Assembly: GCA_934597585.1 (NCBI GenBank) | Contig: CAKTSA010000001.1 | Span: 62,001-126,000, forward strand | Source of the DNA: an uncultured Oscillospiraceae bacterium | GTDB taxonomy: Bacteria > Bacillota > Clostridia > Oscillospirales > Oscillospiraceae | DNA length: 64,000 nt | Direction of reading: 5' to 3' | The notes under the pieces: generated by a model | Seen by the model: the letters and a program-made list of their open reading frames with translations, nothing else | Databases searched by the model: none | Told to the model about the DNA's origin: nothing | Program-made: the position numbers and the translations under genes | Shown here: piece after piece, positions 52,373-60,727 of the stretch | Layout: every line of letters starts with the position of its first letter | Position numbering within the stretch: the stretch's first letter is position 1

Positions 52373-53293
52373 ATGCTGGTTGCTATTGACCACGGAAATT
52401 ACTCGATCAAAACCCCGCATTTTTCTTTTGTGTCCGGACTGACGGAACATACTGTAAGGCCGCCCATGGCGGACGAGGTTTTGGAATATGACGGGAAATA
52501 CTGGGCGCTGACAGGCCAGCGCCTGCCCTACATGCGTGATAAAACCAGAGACGATCGGTATTTTGTGCTGTCGCTCTTTGCCATTGCCAAGGAACTCTCT
52601 GCAGCCGGTGCGAATACGGCGCTTGAACAGATTGACCTTGCCGTCGGCTTGCCCCCGGAGCACTATGGCATGCTGCGTGAGCGGTTCGCACAGTATTTCC
52701 GGCGCTACGGGACGGTCAACTTTGTCTATAATAATCAGCCCATGAGCATCGTGATTCGCAATGTCTTCGTATATCCGCAGGCCTATGCCGCAGTTGTGCC
52801 GCAGTGCGGTCAGCTGCTGAAAACATTGAGAATGTTTGTTGTCGATATCGGTGGATACACCACCGATGTGCTGCTGCTTCGGAACGGTAAGCCGGATCTG
52901 CAGTTTTGCCGTAGTCTGGAGAGTGGCGTTATCACAATGAACAACGATGTTATCGGCAAAATCAGCGCACAGCATGATATGCGGATCGAGGATGAACATA
53001 TCTGCGCCGTGCTGCGCGGACAGGAAACTATTTTACCGGAGAGCGTAAAGAGGGCGATCCGTGAAGCTGCACAGCAGCATGCAAAGGATATCCTGGACAA
53101 GCTCCGGGAGCTTCAGGTGGACCTTCGTACCAACCCTGCAATTTTTATCGGCGGTGGAAGTATTCTGTTCCGTCCGCTGATCGAGAGCACTGGATTGGTT
53201 GCAAGTGCCTCTTTTGTTGAGGATACGAAGGCAAATGCCGTTGGCTATGAACTGCTTGCGCGAGGCCAGTTAGCTATGCGTGCCGCGCAGTGA
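52373..53293 (+). CDS. ParM/StbA-like actin family protein
   Basis: A 306-residue actin-fold ATPase: phosphate 1 DHGNYSIKT, phosphate 2 VVDIGGYTTDVLLL (near 160), adenosine motif FIGGGSILF (near 260). This is plasmid-segregation ParM/StbA type. AGGAGG precedes the ATG. The next gene fits the small ParR/StbB partner. It implies that the element can exist as a partitioned circle. Confidence 0.82.
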   Translation: MLVAIDHGNYSIKTPHFSFVSGLTEHTVRPPMADEVLEYDGKYWALTGQRLPYMRDKTRDDRYFVLSLFAIAKELSAAGANTALEQIDLAVGLPPEHYGMLRERFAQYFRRYGTVNFVYNNQPMSIVIRNVFVYPQAYAAVVPQCGQLLKTLRMFVVDIGGYTTDVLLLRNGKPDLQFCRSLESGVITMNNDVIGKISAQHDMRIEDEHICAVLRGQETILPESVKRAIREAAQQHAKDILDKLRELQVDLRTNPAIFIGGGSILFRPLIESTGLVASASFVEDTKANAVGYELLARGQLAMRAAQ

Positions 53294-53306
53294 CGGAGGT
53301 GTCATT

Positions 53307-53672
53307 GTGAAGCAGAATGGGAAGTACAGGTTTTCGCTGCAATTCAAGGCGGATTCCAACGCCAATATAGCAGCGGGTGAGCTGCTTGAACGGCTTGGCA
53401 ATCGAAAGAGCGCGGTGGTGGTAGCTGCCTTAAACGACTATATTTCTGTACATCCTGAGATTGCTGCCGGAGCCACCAGAATCAGTGTTAGAATAGAAAG
53501 CGAAGTGAAGCGTGAGTCACTTGAGGAAATGATACGTGCATTGATTGATGAAAAGATTGCAGCTCTTCAAATGCAACCCAATACAGCGACGCCGTACATA
53601 GATGAACAGGTGCAGGGGGATCTGAGCAATGACATTGCGGCAATGATCAGCAATTTGGATCTGTTTGGGTGA
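53307..53672 (+). CDS. ParR/StbB-like partner of ParM
   Basis: A 121-residue protein starting at GTG 53307 with GGAGGTG upstream. The N-terminal half (RFSLQFKADSNANIAAGELL, then RKSAVVVAALNDYISVHPE) looks like a ribbon-helix-helix DNA-binding region. The C-terminus is acidic and helical, as in ParR proteins that bind both parC and ParM. Confidence 0.65.
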   Translation: MKQNGKYRFSLQFKADSNANIAAGELLERLGNRKSAVVVAALNDYISVHPEIAAGATRISVRIESEVKRESLEEMIRALIDEKIAALQMQPNTATPYIDEQVQGDLSNDIAAMISNLDLFG

Positions 53673-53683
53673 TTATAAAGCAT

Positions 53684-53707
53684 TTATCCGTATGGAAAAA
53701 CGGATAA
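53684..53707. repeat. Inverted repeat after parR
   Basis: TTATCCGT (53684-53691) and ACGGATAA (53700-53707), 8-nt spacer. Candidate operator or centromere element. Confidence 0.4.
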
Positions 53708-53737
53708 TCCGGTTGCAAGTAGAATTTTTTTACTAAC

Positions 53738-53805
53738 AGGCGTATATCCGCATTATCAGGGCGGAAATCGGATTGTTAGTCGCTTCTGCGGCACGCCTCT
53801 TTTTT
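53738..53805 (+). terminator. Terminator after the parMR pair
   Basis: Outer AGGCGT/ACGCCT and inner CCGC/GCGG pairs, then TTTTTT. Confidence 0.55.
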
Positions 53806-53830
53806 GTAAAATATAGGTATAAAGGAGACG

Positions 53831-54172
53831 ATGCCGGTGGATAGAAAATCTCTTGGAGCGAGGATAAAAGCGCAGAGGATAAAATGTGGTCTATCGCAAG
53901 AGGAATTTGCGGAGAAACTGCATTGCACGAGTAGTCATATCGGAAAAGTGGAAAACGGCAAGGTTGGTGTCAGCATCGAGTTGCTGGTTTCTATTGCAAA
54001 TGAGCTGCAGACTACTGTAGATCAGCTTTTGCAGGACTCCTACGACTATAAGGAGCAAGTTATCATTCGTGATATCTATAAGCGCATTGGAAACCTTCCG
54101 ATAAAGACAAAAATCACCGCATGCGAAATGCTGCAGTATCTGATCGACATCATAGAAAAGGCGCATGATTAG
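53831..54172 (+). CDS. XRE-family repressor
   Basis: A 113-residue protein with HTH at about 10-65 (IKAQRIKCGLSQEEFAEKLH, then CTSSHIGKVENGKVGVS). The AAGGAG site is 3 nt from the ATG; a GTG two codons later has better spacing and may be the true start. Typical of ICE repressors. Confidence 0.82.
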   Translation: MPVDRKSLGARIKAQRIKCGLSQEEFAEKLHCTSSHIGKVENGKVGVSIELLVSIANELQTTVDQLLQDSYDYKEQVIIRDIYKRIGNLPIKTKITACEMLQYLIDIIEKAHD

Positions 54173-54218
54173 TTCATGGGGCTATGTGTCCTACACAGTA
54201 CGCGAAGACACTGCGTTG

Positions 54219-54246
54219 TTGAAACGATAACTCAATTCTGTAAAAT
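54219..54246 (+). promoter_or_regulatory. Possible promoter for the GAF regulator
   Basis: TTGAAA (54219-54224), 16 nt, TAAAAT (54241-54246). A hairpin with arms AAAGGCTGTCC/GGACGGCCTTT (54309-54340) lies in the leader. Confidence 0.4.
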
Positions 54247-54364
54247 TCCATATTTTGCAATTACATAGGAAGACCGTACAGCGCCAAACCTGCACGGTTC
54301 ACAAAAGTAAAGGCTGTCCGGTTTAAGCTGGACGGCCTTTGCGCCGTTTTGAGGAGGGATTGCA

Positions 54365-55696
54365 ATGGGTCATGACAGAATGATAGCTTGTGGCGACAAC
54401 AGGTGTTGGTGCTACGCGCACCAAGAAATGCTGAGTACTCTTGAGCAACGCATAAGCGGAATGACAGATTCGAGAAAAATCATAGAAGCTTCGCTGAAAA
54501 TCGCTGTTGAGTATTATCAGGCAGACCGTGCGTTTATCCTTGACATCGACGATGAATTGGATGTTGGCTGCAACACCTATGAGTACTGCAGCAATGGCGT
54601 TGACTCAAAACGGCGTCAGCTTCGGACTGTCCCGCTGGAACTTCTTCCAAAGTGGCATGAGGCCATACATCGCCGCCGACCGATCATCATAAAAAATGTG
54701 GAACGGCTGCGAGGTAATAGTCCGGACGAGTTTGCTTATCTTCGCCGGTTCGGGGTCAGTTCCTTGTGCGCAGTCCCTTATTTCAGAAAGAAAAGCGCTG
54801 GCCTTATCGGCGTTGACAATCCGAAGTTAAATGTAGAGCATACACAAATGCTGTACAGTCTTGCACGAATCGTGGCGATGGAGCTTTGCGAGATGCAATT
54901 CCGGGAACGTGTGGCTCTTACGGCCCGTGACACTGAACACAGAGATGCATCACATGTTCATGTTAACATGTTCGGCAGAATGGAGATCATTGCGCATGAC
55001 GGGACGCTTCACGACAATGCGTTTCAAGGCTCGTCCAGCTATAACCTGTTTGCATTCCTTGTTTTGAATCGCAAGAGTGAGCATCCGCTATACCAGTTGG
55101 CTACGATGATATGGGAAAATGGAGAATCGGAGAACCCGTTTTCCTCCATACGAAATGTGACCAGCCGATTGAGAAAAACGCTTGATTACATCGGCCTGGG
55201 CCGCTTGATCCGGGTCGAACATAAAATGCTCTCCCTGAATCCGGCATATGTAATAACAACTGATGTCGATGGGTTTGATGAATTGAATCGGATAATACTG
55301 CAGGCCAGAAATGCCGCGGATCCGGATATGGCCGTGCTGCGCCACCTTTACGAACAAGTGCTGGCGCTGTATCAAGGGAGTCTGCTTCCGCGTCAGGATC
55401 ATTATCATTGGGTAATGGCAAAGGCGGTCGCTTACCAGAATCAATATCTGGGGATCCTGAATGACTACCTGGAGCTGCTCTATAAGGAGCGTCAGTTTGT
55501 CGAAGTCCAGAAAATTGCTTCGGATTCGCTGTCTATCGACGTATATGCGTCGGCCATGCATTTCCACCTTATCCGAGCATTGCTGGCAACGGGCAGCAAG
55601 TCGCTTGCCAAGGTATACTTCAGGCAGTCGGATAAATTCCTCACAGACGAGCATCGACGAGAGCTGAACCGGCTTTTCATGAATGCCGGAGTATAA
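54365..55696 (+). CDS. GAF-domain regulator with winged-helix and BTAD-like regions
   Basis: A 443-residue protein. Residues about 30-180 form a GAF domain (EYYQADRAFILDIDDELDVG, SLCAVPYFRKKSAGLIGVDN). About 200-300 resemble an OmpR-type winged helix (VNMFGRMEIIAHDGTLHDNA, NPFSSIRNVTSRLRKTLDYI). The rest is a helical TPR-like BTAD region. That order is seen in SARP/AfsR-like regulators. GAGGAGGG precedes the ATG. It may sense a signal and activate element genes. Confidence 0.72.
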   Translation: MGHDRMIACGDNRCWCYAHQEMLSTLEQRISGMTDSRKIIEASLKIAVEYYQADRAFILDIDDELDVGCNTYEYCSNGVDSKRRQLRTVPLELLPKWHEAIHRRRPIIIKNVERLRGNSPDEFAYLRRFGVSSLCAVPYFRKKSAGLIGVDNPKLNVEHTQMLYSLARIVAMELCEMQFRERVALTARDTEHRDASHVHVNMFGRMEIIAHDGTLHDNAFQGSSSYNLFAFLVLNRKSEHPLYQLATMIWENGESENPFSSIRNVTSRLRKTLDYIGLGRLIRVEHKMLSLNPAYVITTDVDGFDELNRIILQARNAADPDMAVLRHLYEQVLALYQGSLLPRQDHYHWVMAKAVAYQNQYLGILNDYLELLYKERQFVEVQKIASDSLSIDVYASAMHFHLIRALLATGSKSLAKVYFRQSDKFLTDEHRRELNRLFMNAGV

Positions 55697-55790
55697 CGGC
55701 AGCGTTCCGGCAGCTTGACTTGAGACAAATTGGATGCAAATTTCGTGACATAAAAGAAACTTTTTCGGGTAAGTTATTGAGCCCTATCTG

Positions 55791-55843
55791 CACCTGCCTA
55801 TTCGTTACAGTTGAAAAAACTGTACGCGGGCAGGTGTATTTTT
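55791..55843 (+). terminator. Terminator before the sigma-like gene
   Basis: CACCTGCC/GGCAGGTG with inner ACAGTT/AACTGT, then a T-rich run. Between 55844 and 56015 there is a short open frame (starts MGRRYPYAGRGGDSSDL) that I could not support as a gene. Confidence 0.55.
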
Positions 55844-56015
55844 ATGGGACGTAGGTACCCGTATGCAGGGAGAGGGGGTGATTCCAGTGATTTGATCAGC
55901 TGTGATCTTCTCCTGTTCCTGACTCTAACTCAATACACAAAAAATCACAGCATGCCATTTTGGTGTGCTGCAATTTTCTTTGCCAGGGTGGCATGCGCTG
56001 AAGGAGGCGCTAAAA

Positions 56016-56435
56016 ATGTCACCCCAGCAAACAGAAAATGATGAATTGCGCGGCAGGTTCACAGTTTGGATCACCAAGACCGCGAGAAATGCGCAGATCA
56101 ATTACCTGCGAAAAGAGAGCCGGCAGCCCAAGACCATACCGCTTGAAACGACGGAAGTTCAATTGATAGCCAGTGAACAGGATGCACTGGAACAGACTGT
56201 GTCCGTTGCGAATGGCTTCGATTTCATGGAGAGCCGTCTGGCAGACGCATTTCGGGAATTGCCGTTGATGCGCAGACGCATATTGGAGATGCTTTTCGTG
56301 GAGGAGCTTTCTCCGGTAGAGATTGCGGCGAAGCTGCACTGCACGGTGCAGCATGTATATAACCAGCGTTCGCTTGCCATCAAGCGGCTGCGTCAGCAGA
56401 TGATGAAGGAGTGTGGCCAGAATGACGAACAGTGA
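56016..56435 (+). CDS. Tn916-like sigma-70 region 4 protein
   Basis: A 139-residue protein. WITKTARNAQINYLRKESRQ resembles the start of Tn916-type sigma-like regulators, and region 4 reads RRRILEMLFVEELSPVEIAA, then KLHCTVQHVYNQRSLAIKRL. AAGGAGG precedes the ATG. Such proteins control conjugative-transposon genes. Overlaps the next gene by 14 nt. Confidence 0.8.
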   Translation: MSPQQTENDELRGRFTVWITKTARNAQINYLRKESRQPKTIPLETTEVQLIASEQDALEQTVSVANGFDFMESRLADAFRELPLMRRRILEMLFVEELSPVEIAAKLHCTVQHVYNQRSLAIKRLRQQMMKECGQNDEQ

Positions 56436-56613
56436 ATTTCGCTCATTGCTGGAAGCGGCAGTAAGGGGCAACTCTGATGCGCTTGCAGCTATATTTGAGC
56501 TATACATGCCCCTGATCAACCGCTTGAGTCGGTATAATGGGCAGTTGGACGAAGATTGTAGGCAGTTCATTCTCATCCACATTACGCTGCATATATCTGA
56601 GTTCAGAATATGA
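56422..56613 (+). CDS. Conjugative-transposon helix-turn-helix protein
   Basis: A 63-residue protein (EFRSLLEAAVRGNSDALAAI, then FELYMPLINRLSRYNGQLDE), the HTH domain typical of the Tn916 orf8 family. It follows the sigma-like gene as in Tn916-like elements. ATG at 56422 with AAGGAG upstream. Confidence 0.8.
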   Translation: MTNSEFRSLLEAAVRGNSDALAAIFELYMPLINRLSRYNGQLDEDCRQFILIHITLHISEFRI

Positions 56614-57010
56614 ATTTTAAGAAAAAAGATCAGAGGACATTAGATTATGCGATTTTTGCTTGTTTTTGCTTATATGAAAGCATCCCCACCTGCACCTTGA
56701 AAATCGAACAACAGCGCCCCCTATTTCCTCTGGCCGCGAGCGGCTATCCATCTGACTGTGGTCAGATCCATGAGCACATAAATACGGACGGCAACCGTAT
56801 GCGCCTTGACCTGCCAGGGGGACAATGATACTTCCGTAACTCGCGGCCCGGCCATGATGAAGGCGGGGGGATGAAATTTCCATGGACCTGCTCGCCACAG
56901 GCGGAGGGTAGCTGTATCCGAATTAAAACCATAATGAGTGAAATGTCTACATATACGCCAGAAATCACGCATAGAGTGAAGCAACAAGCATTCGAGAAAG
57001 GAGGGCAGCG
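56614..57010. other. Possible gene remnants, no intact gene
   Basis: No convincing gene. A stretch around 56700-56828 reads like a protein C-terminus (IHEHINTDGNRMRLDLPGG then stop) and may be a remnant. Confidence 0.3.
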
Positions 57011-57187
57011 ATGGAAGTATTTTTGGTTTTCCCAAAGTCACAGCAGGCAAAGCAGGAGCTTGCACAGGAGCTGGCAAAGTTCCAGTCCGAGCAGGTGCTG
57101 AAAAATGTCCAGAAGCTGCCCTGTTCCACAGAGCAGAAACTAGAACTGGTGGATGCCGCAGTAAAGCATCTGAAGACACAGAAGTAA
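57011..57187 (+). CDS. Small conserved element protein, copy 1
   Basis: A 58-residue helical protein (MEVFLVFPKSQQAKQELAQE ... KHLKTQK) with AAAGGAGGG before the ATG. A diverged, shortened copy follows at 57567. Short proteins starting MEVFL are common on clostridial elements; function unknown. Confidence 0.6.
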   Translation: MEVFLVFPKSQQAKQELAQELAKFQSEQVLKNVQKLPCSTEQKLELVDAAVKHLKTQK

Positions 57188-57200
57188 TACATGACATATG

Positions 57201-57244
57201 AAAAACGGACGGACCAGCATCAAGAGCCGGTCTGCCCGTTTTTT
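57201..57244 (+). terminator. Terminator after copy 1
   Basis: Near-complementary arms AAAAACGGACGGACC and GGTCTGCCCGTTTTTT. Confidence 0.65.
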
Positions 57245-57566
57245 ATATGCATCTCGCAGTTTGTTATTGCTTTTATCTTGTCACTTACATAATCTGAGGT
57301 GCCAAAACACTATCGGCATCATCATCATTATTAGAGTGAATCAGGCATCCAACTCAAGACAATTCTGCGATTTGGCAAAAATATATCCTGCGATATGGCG
57401 ACATAATAACCCCCACATCGGCGCTGTCAAACCTGAAAATCAGTCTTTCGCATCTTGGACTATCCTTCTGTTTGCGCTGCCCTGTTGCTGATGAAAGAAA
57501 CCAGCACAGATGTGCCGGAAAGTGCGCATGGACTGAAGCAGAAAGCGCTCTGGAAAAGACACAGCT
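57245..57566. other. Non-coding spacer between the two small-gene copies
   Basis: No gene or clear signal recognised. Confidence 0.3.
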
Positions 57567-57731
57567 ATGGAAGTATTTCTGATTTTCCCTAAGTCACAGC
57601 AGGCAAACCAGGAACTCGCAAAGTTTCAGTCCGAGCAGGCGCTGAAAAAAGTCCAAGGGCTTCCTTGCGCCGCGGAGCAAAAACTGGAGTTGGCGGACAC
57701 CGCAGAATAGCGTCTGAAAACACAGAAGTAA
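57567..57731 (+). pseudogene. Small conserved element protein, copy 2 (nonsense-truncated)
   Basis: Begins MEVFLIFPKSQQANQELAKF like copy 1, but lacks about four residues and meets a TAG at 57708. The expected tail RLKTQK is still readable before a TAA at 57729-57731. A recent inactivation or a shorter 47-residue product. Confidence 0.6.
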
Positions 57732-57740
57732 GATATACAC

Positions 57741-57779
57741 AAACGGGCAAACCGGCTCTCAATGCCAGTTTGCCCGTTT
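57741..57779 (+). terminator. Terminator after copy 2
   Basis: Perfect AAACGGGCAAAC/GTTTGCCCGTTT stem. Confidence 0.7.
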
Positions 57780-57802
57780 GCCCCCACAAGGTTCAAATGA
57801 AG

Positions 57803-57859
57803 CTATGTGCCGCTTTCAAGCTCCCGCTGAGCGGGTTCAAGAATCACAAGGTCAGCCAC
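57803..57859 (-). pseudogene. RelE-type toxin remnant
   Basis: Eighteen codons from a GTG overlapping the antitoxin stop: VADLVILEPAQRELESGT, then TAG. This matches the first residues of RelE/ParE-type toxins and then stops. Confidence 0.5.
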
Positions 57860-58055
57860 GCTGAAAGATCGTCTCCAGCCGTTTTCTGGATTCCTCCAGT
57901 GTATAGGAAGGCACTCCGGAAAGGCGGCTTTCTTCCACAGCCTCCAGCTTTGTGCGCAGCTTCAAGGTTTCCTTACGCTGTTCAGCTTCTTCATGCGCCA
58001 GATCAGAGATCATGCCGTAGTCGTTGCGCAGCGCGGTCGAAGATTTGATAATCAT
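57852..58055 (-). CDS. Phd/RelB-type antitoxin, internally shortened
   Basis: A 67-residue protein. SSTALRNDYGMISDLAHEEA is the usual Phd-type N-terminus and TLEESRKRLETIF the usual C-terminus. The middle segment (normally a GEGDLVVMS-like part) is missing, so about 20 residues are deleted. Its partner toxin is reduced to 18 codons. AGGAG lies upstream of the ATG. Confidence 0.6.
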   Translation of the reverse strand: MIIKSSTALRNDYGMISDLAHEEAEQRKETLKLRTKLEAVEESRLSGVPSYTLEESRKRLETIFQRG

Positions 58056-58098
58056 GGGTCAGCATCTCCTGAATGATTCTGTGATAATTCTATCGGAA

Positions 58099-58653
58099 TT
58101 ATCCGCGGTTTTCAAGGCTCTCTTTGAAATACTTTGCCCACGTAGATTTGTATATCTGCACCTTGCCCTGTTCCCATTTCTTTAACTTTTGCAGCGGGAC
58201 ACCAAGCTGTGCCGCATATGCTTTCTGCGTCAAGCCACGCCGCATACGAATGGCTTTGATTTGCGCTCCTTGTCCTCGTAGTAGGAACAGGTTATAGTCA
58301 TCCAGCAGATCCACCAGTGACACCTCAAACAGCTCCGCCAGCTTCTCCATATGTTCCTTCGGATAATAGTCCCTTCCTACTTTTTCATAATGGATATATG
58401 TGCCGCGGTCGATGCTTGCATAGTCCGCCACGTCACTCTGTCGAAGTCCTTTTTGATAGCGATACCACCTCAGCTTGTCCGCTGTTTCTGTGATCTCAGA
58501 TGCGTCTGAAAATTGCAGGTTAAACTTCTCTGCATCCAAAAGTTTATGGGGAAGGATGACCGGGAACTTGAGAATTCGGAGCGGCGCAACTTTTAGTGCA
58601 CCTGCAAAATTCGCAGCCAATACATAGCTGTGGACTTTCAGGTGGTAGAACAT
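58099..58653 (-). CDS. Protein with two XRE-type HTH domains
   Basis: A 184-residue protein. First HTH about 65-120 (RWYRYQKGLRQSDVADYASI, then DRGTYIHYEKVG). Second about 132-175 (IKAIRMRRGLTQKAYAAQLG, then VPLQKLKKWEQGK). The N-terminal 50 residues are separate. It lies 32 nt downstream of the sigma-K fragment on the same strand. The start has a weak ribosome binding site. Confidence 0.72.
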   Translation of the reverse strand: MFYHLKVHSYVLAANFAGALKVAPLRILKFPVILPHKLLDAEKFNLQFSDASEITETADKLRWYRYQKGLRQSDVADYASIDRGTYIHYEKVGRDYYPKEHMEKLAELFEVSLVDLLDDYNLFLLRGQGAQIKAIRMRRGLTQKAYAAQLGVPLQKLKKWEQGKVQIYKSTWAKYFKESLENRG

Positions 58654-58685
58654 AGACCATTTTGGCCCAAAAGGTACATGGTTTT

Positions 58686-59057
58686 CTACATGAACCGCTG
58701 TTTGTTCCGTTGCGTTAGTATCGCATTCTCAATACACCTGCTCGCATACGTCGCCAGACGTATCCCCTTGTCGGCCCGGAAGGTATTCACCGCCTTGATC
58801 AGCCCGATGGTCCCAATCGAGATCAGATCCTCCTGATTTTCCCACTGAGTGTAGTACTTTTTCACAATATGCGCCACCAGTCTCAGATTCCGCTCCACCA
58901 GCACGTTGCGGGCGTCCAGATCGCCATGGGCGCACCGTGCCAGATACTCCCGCTCCTCCTCCGCCGACAGCGGCTTGGGGAACGACCCGCCGCTGCCCGC
59001 CAGATGCAGCGACCAGAATACCCCCTGGCACAGCAGCAGCAATGCCGCGTTCAGCAT
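58686..59057 (-). pseudogene. sigK: Sigma-K N-terminal half, cut at the skin-element position
   Basis: A 123-residue product with GGAGGGG before the ATG at 59057. It has [58 protein letters not shown] and [14 protein letters not shown], which is sigma-K through region 2.4. It then diverges into nine unrelated residues and stops; regions 3-4 are absent. In B. subtilis and C. difficile, sigK is split by the skin element, in B. subtilis at the CIENEI codons. The 3' half should lie at the far end of the element, outside this window, or be lost. Confidence 0.78.
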
Positions 59058-59213
59058 AGCCACCCCTCCTTTCCCTCACAGGCTATGCGCCCACAGGAAG
59101 TCCCTATGCGCCCCAACGGCAAAGGCGGAGGCGCCCGCGCGCCTCCGCCTCTGCCAGGGGGATAAAGGATCTATGTCGTCTGCTCCCTTGTCAGGAGCCT
59201 CGCTCTTGAGGTG

Positions 59214-59244
59214 CGGCAGGGAGGATCGGCAAATCCTCCCTGCC
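59214..59244. repeat. Strong hairpin in the sigK leader
   Basis: Perfect 12-bp stem GGCAGGGAGGAT/ATCCTCCCTGCC, loop 6 nt. Lies between the orphan riboswitch and sigK. Another GC stem is at about 59125-59150. Confidence 0.6.
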
Positions 59245-59306
59245 TCTATGGAAAACACAACGGCGTAATGCCGTTCGGCTTGCCAGACAGATTGCCCCCC
59301 GCCGCG

Positions 59307-59342
59307 CAAAAACAAAGCGCACGGCCAAAGCAGACCGTGCGC
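59307..59342 (-). terminator. Terminator downstream of the minus-strand riboswitch
   Basis: GCGCACGG/CCGTGCGC stem, then TTTGTTTTTG on the minus strand. Likely expression platform of the riboswitch at 59391-59495. Confidence 0.7.
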
Positions 59343-59390
59343 AGAAAGGCACATCACGCTTCGGCTCCGGGAATGGCGAAAGCCCGGGAG

Positions 59391-59495
59391 CGGCGCATCA
59401 CGTATCTGACTTATCCCGTCACGCGGGCATCACAGTGACCTTCTCGCGGGGCATCTCACCCCATTCCGCCGCCAGTCCAACCGACCGGCGCGCCG
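59391..59495 (-). ncRNA. Cobalamin riboswitch, compact class, orphan
   Basis: On the minus strand: closing stem of six pairs (59490-59495 with 59391-59396), GAATGGGGTGAGATGCCCC, CGCGAGAAGGTCACTGTGAT and GATAAGTCAGATACGTG in the right order. It is close to the element at 2262-2382. A terminator follows, then no gene until the sigK fragment about 250 nt on. Confidence 0.7.
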
Positions 59496-59711
59496 TCCCT
59501 TTATTTATTTCCACCCCTATTGTACGCCATACCGCCGCAAAAAGCAAGAGAAATTTTTTCATTCTGCGCGCATTCTGCGCCATTCTGCGCCGTGTTCATT
59601 GCAGGGGCCAAATGCCCACACCCCGCCCCGTACAGCCCAAAATTCCCCCTAAACGCTCCGTCGGTTGCATGATCCCGCCCCATTTGCTACGATAAGACCG
59701 GAGGTGATCCC
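59496..59711. other. Intergenic between divergent riboswitch and XRE gene
   Basis: No gene. Promoters for both sides should lie here; none is clear. Three copies of GCGC-ATTCTGC-like sequence occur near 59565-59590. Confidence 0.3.
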
Positions 59712-60659
59712 ATGGATCGAGAAATGCTGGGCAGATTCATCGCCCAGAGACGCAAGGAATTGGACCTGACCCAGCGCCAGCTGGCAGAGGCGCTCCACGT
59801 GACGGACAAGGCCGTCAGCAAATGGGAGCGGGGCGCGGGCTGCCCGGATATCTCCCTGCTGGAGCCCCTGGCGGAGGCGCTGGGCCTCAGCGTGGATCAA
59901 CTGCTGACCTACCAGACTGCCCCGGCGGAACCGGAGCCGGCGGAGGAGCCCGCCACCTCTCAGGCGGTCCAGGCGGTGCTGGACCTGACGCTGGCGGAGC
60001 GCCGCGCCCGGCGGCGCAGACGCTGGTTCATCGCCATGGCGGCAGCACTGAGCCTGATCGTGCTGGCAGGTATGTATGCCCTTCTGAGCAGCCTGCAAGT
60101 GCAGGGAAAGCTGTTCCGCAACGAAAGCAGTACATCACCCGATGGCAGCATCACCGTGGTGACGTATACCGGCAGCTTCGGAAATTCATCGGTCAAGGTA
60201 ACGAACCCGGCCGATATACAGCGCCGCTGGGGGGATGGCAGTGTGGAGACCGGCATGGGCGAATCCTATCCCCATACGGCGCTCACTGGCCTGTACTGGT
60301 CGCCGGACAGCGCCTGGCTGGCCATCGGCCAGAGCGTTCAGGGCGAAACCGCCCGCCTTGACTGCAAGCTCTGGCATTTCTATCAGGGCGCGGATGAGCA
60401 GTGGTACGGTCAGTCAGACGGCAGCATGAGACTTATCCTGGAGCACCTGTGGCATGAGGGGGATGAAGCGCTGAAGGCGGCATTTTCCGCCGTGAAAACG
60501 GCGCAGCCCTCCGGCTATCCCGTCTTTGACGTGACATTCAGCCGCTGGGACGGCGCGGTGCTGCAGCTGAAATGCACCTACACCGGCACCGACAGCGCCG
60601 GTCACACCGTGACCGTCCGCTACGATCCCGCCGCACAGCAGGTGCTCTCCGCGGAGTAA
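59712..60659 (+). CDS. XRE regulator fused to a membrane and extracytoplasmic domain
   Basis: A 315-residue protein. HTH at 6-60 (IAQRRKELDLTQRQLAEALH, then DKAVSKWERGAGCPDIS), an Arg-rich stop (RRARRRRRW), one membrane helix (about 103-125) and a C-terminal domain outside the cell (GDGSVETGMGESYPHTALTG). GGAGGTGATC precedes the ATG. Such membrane-tethered XRE proteins may sense outside signals. Confidence 0.8.
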   Translation: MDREMLGRFIAQRRKELDLTQRQLAEALHVTDKAVSKWERGAGCPDISLLEPLAEALGLSVDQLLTYQTAPAEPEPAEEPATSQAVQAVLDLTLAERRARRRRRWFIAMAAALSLIVLAGMYALLSSLQVQGKLFRNESSTSPDGSITVVTYTGSFGNSSVKVTNPADIQRRWGDGSVETGMGESYPHTALTGLYWSPDSAWLAIGQSVQGETARLDCKLWHFYQGADEQWYGQSDGSMRLILEHLWHEGDEALKAAFSAVKTAQPSGYPVFDVTFSRWDGAVLQLKCTYTGTDSAGHTVTVRYDPAAQQVLSAE

Positions 60660-60673
60660 CGCGCAATAGACAG

Positions 60674-60697
60674 AGGGAGGGGCTTTCGCCCCTCCCT
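60674..60697. terminator. Bidirectional terminator
   Basis: AGGGAGGGGC/GCCCCTCCCT with TTTC loop, inside flanking GACA/TGTC pairing. Between convergent genes. Confidence 0.8.
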
Positions 60698-60727
60698 TTG
60701 TCTATCAGAATCGTTCCCTGTTCCCCC

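Noticed and set aside
53684..53805. CRISPR-like repeats
   Set aside because: Repeats around ATCCG are few, short and irregularly spaced, with no spacer pattern and no cas genes.
59076..59357. A 93-residue minus-strand ORF downstream of the orphan riboswitch
   Set aside because: It runs through the terminator and several hairpins and has no ribosome binding site; its translation looks random.
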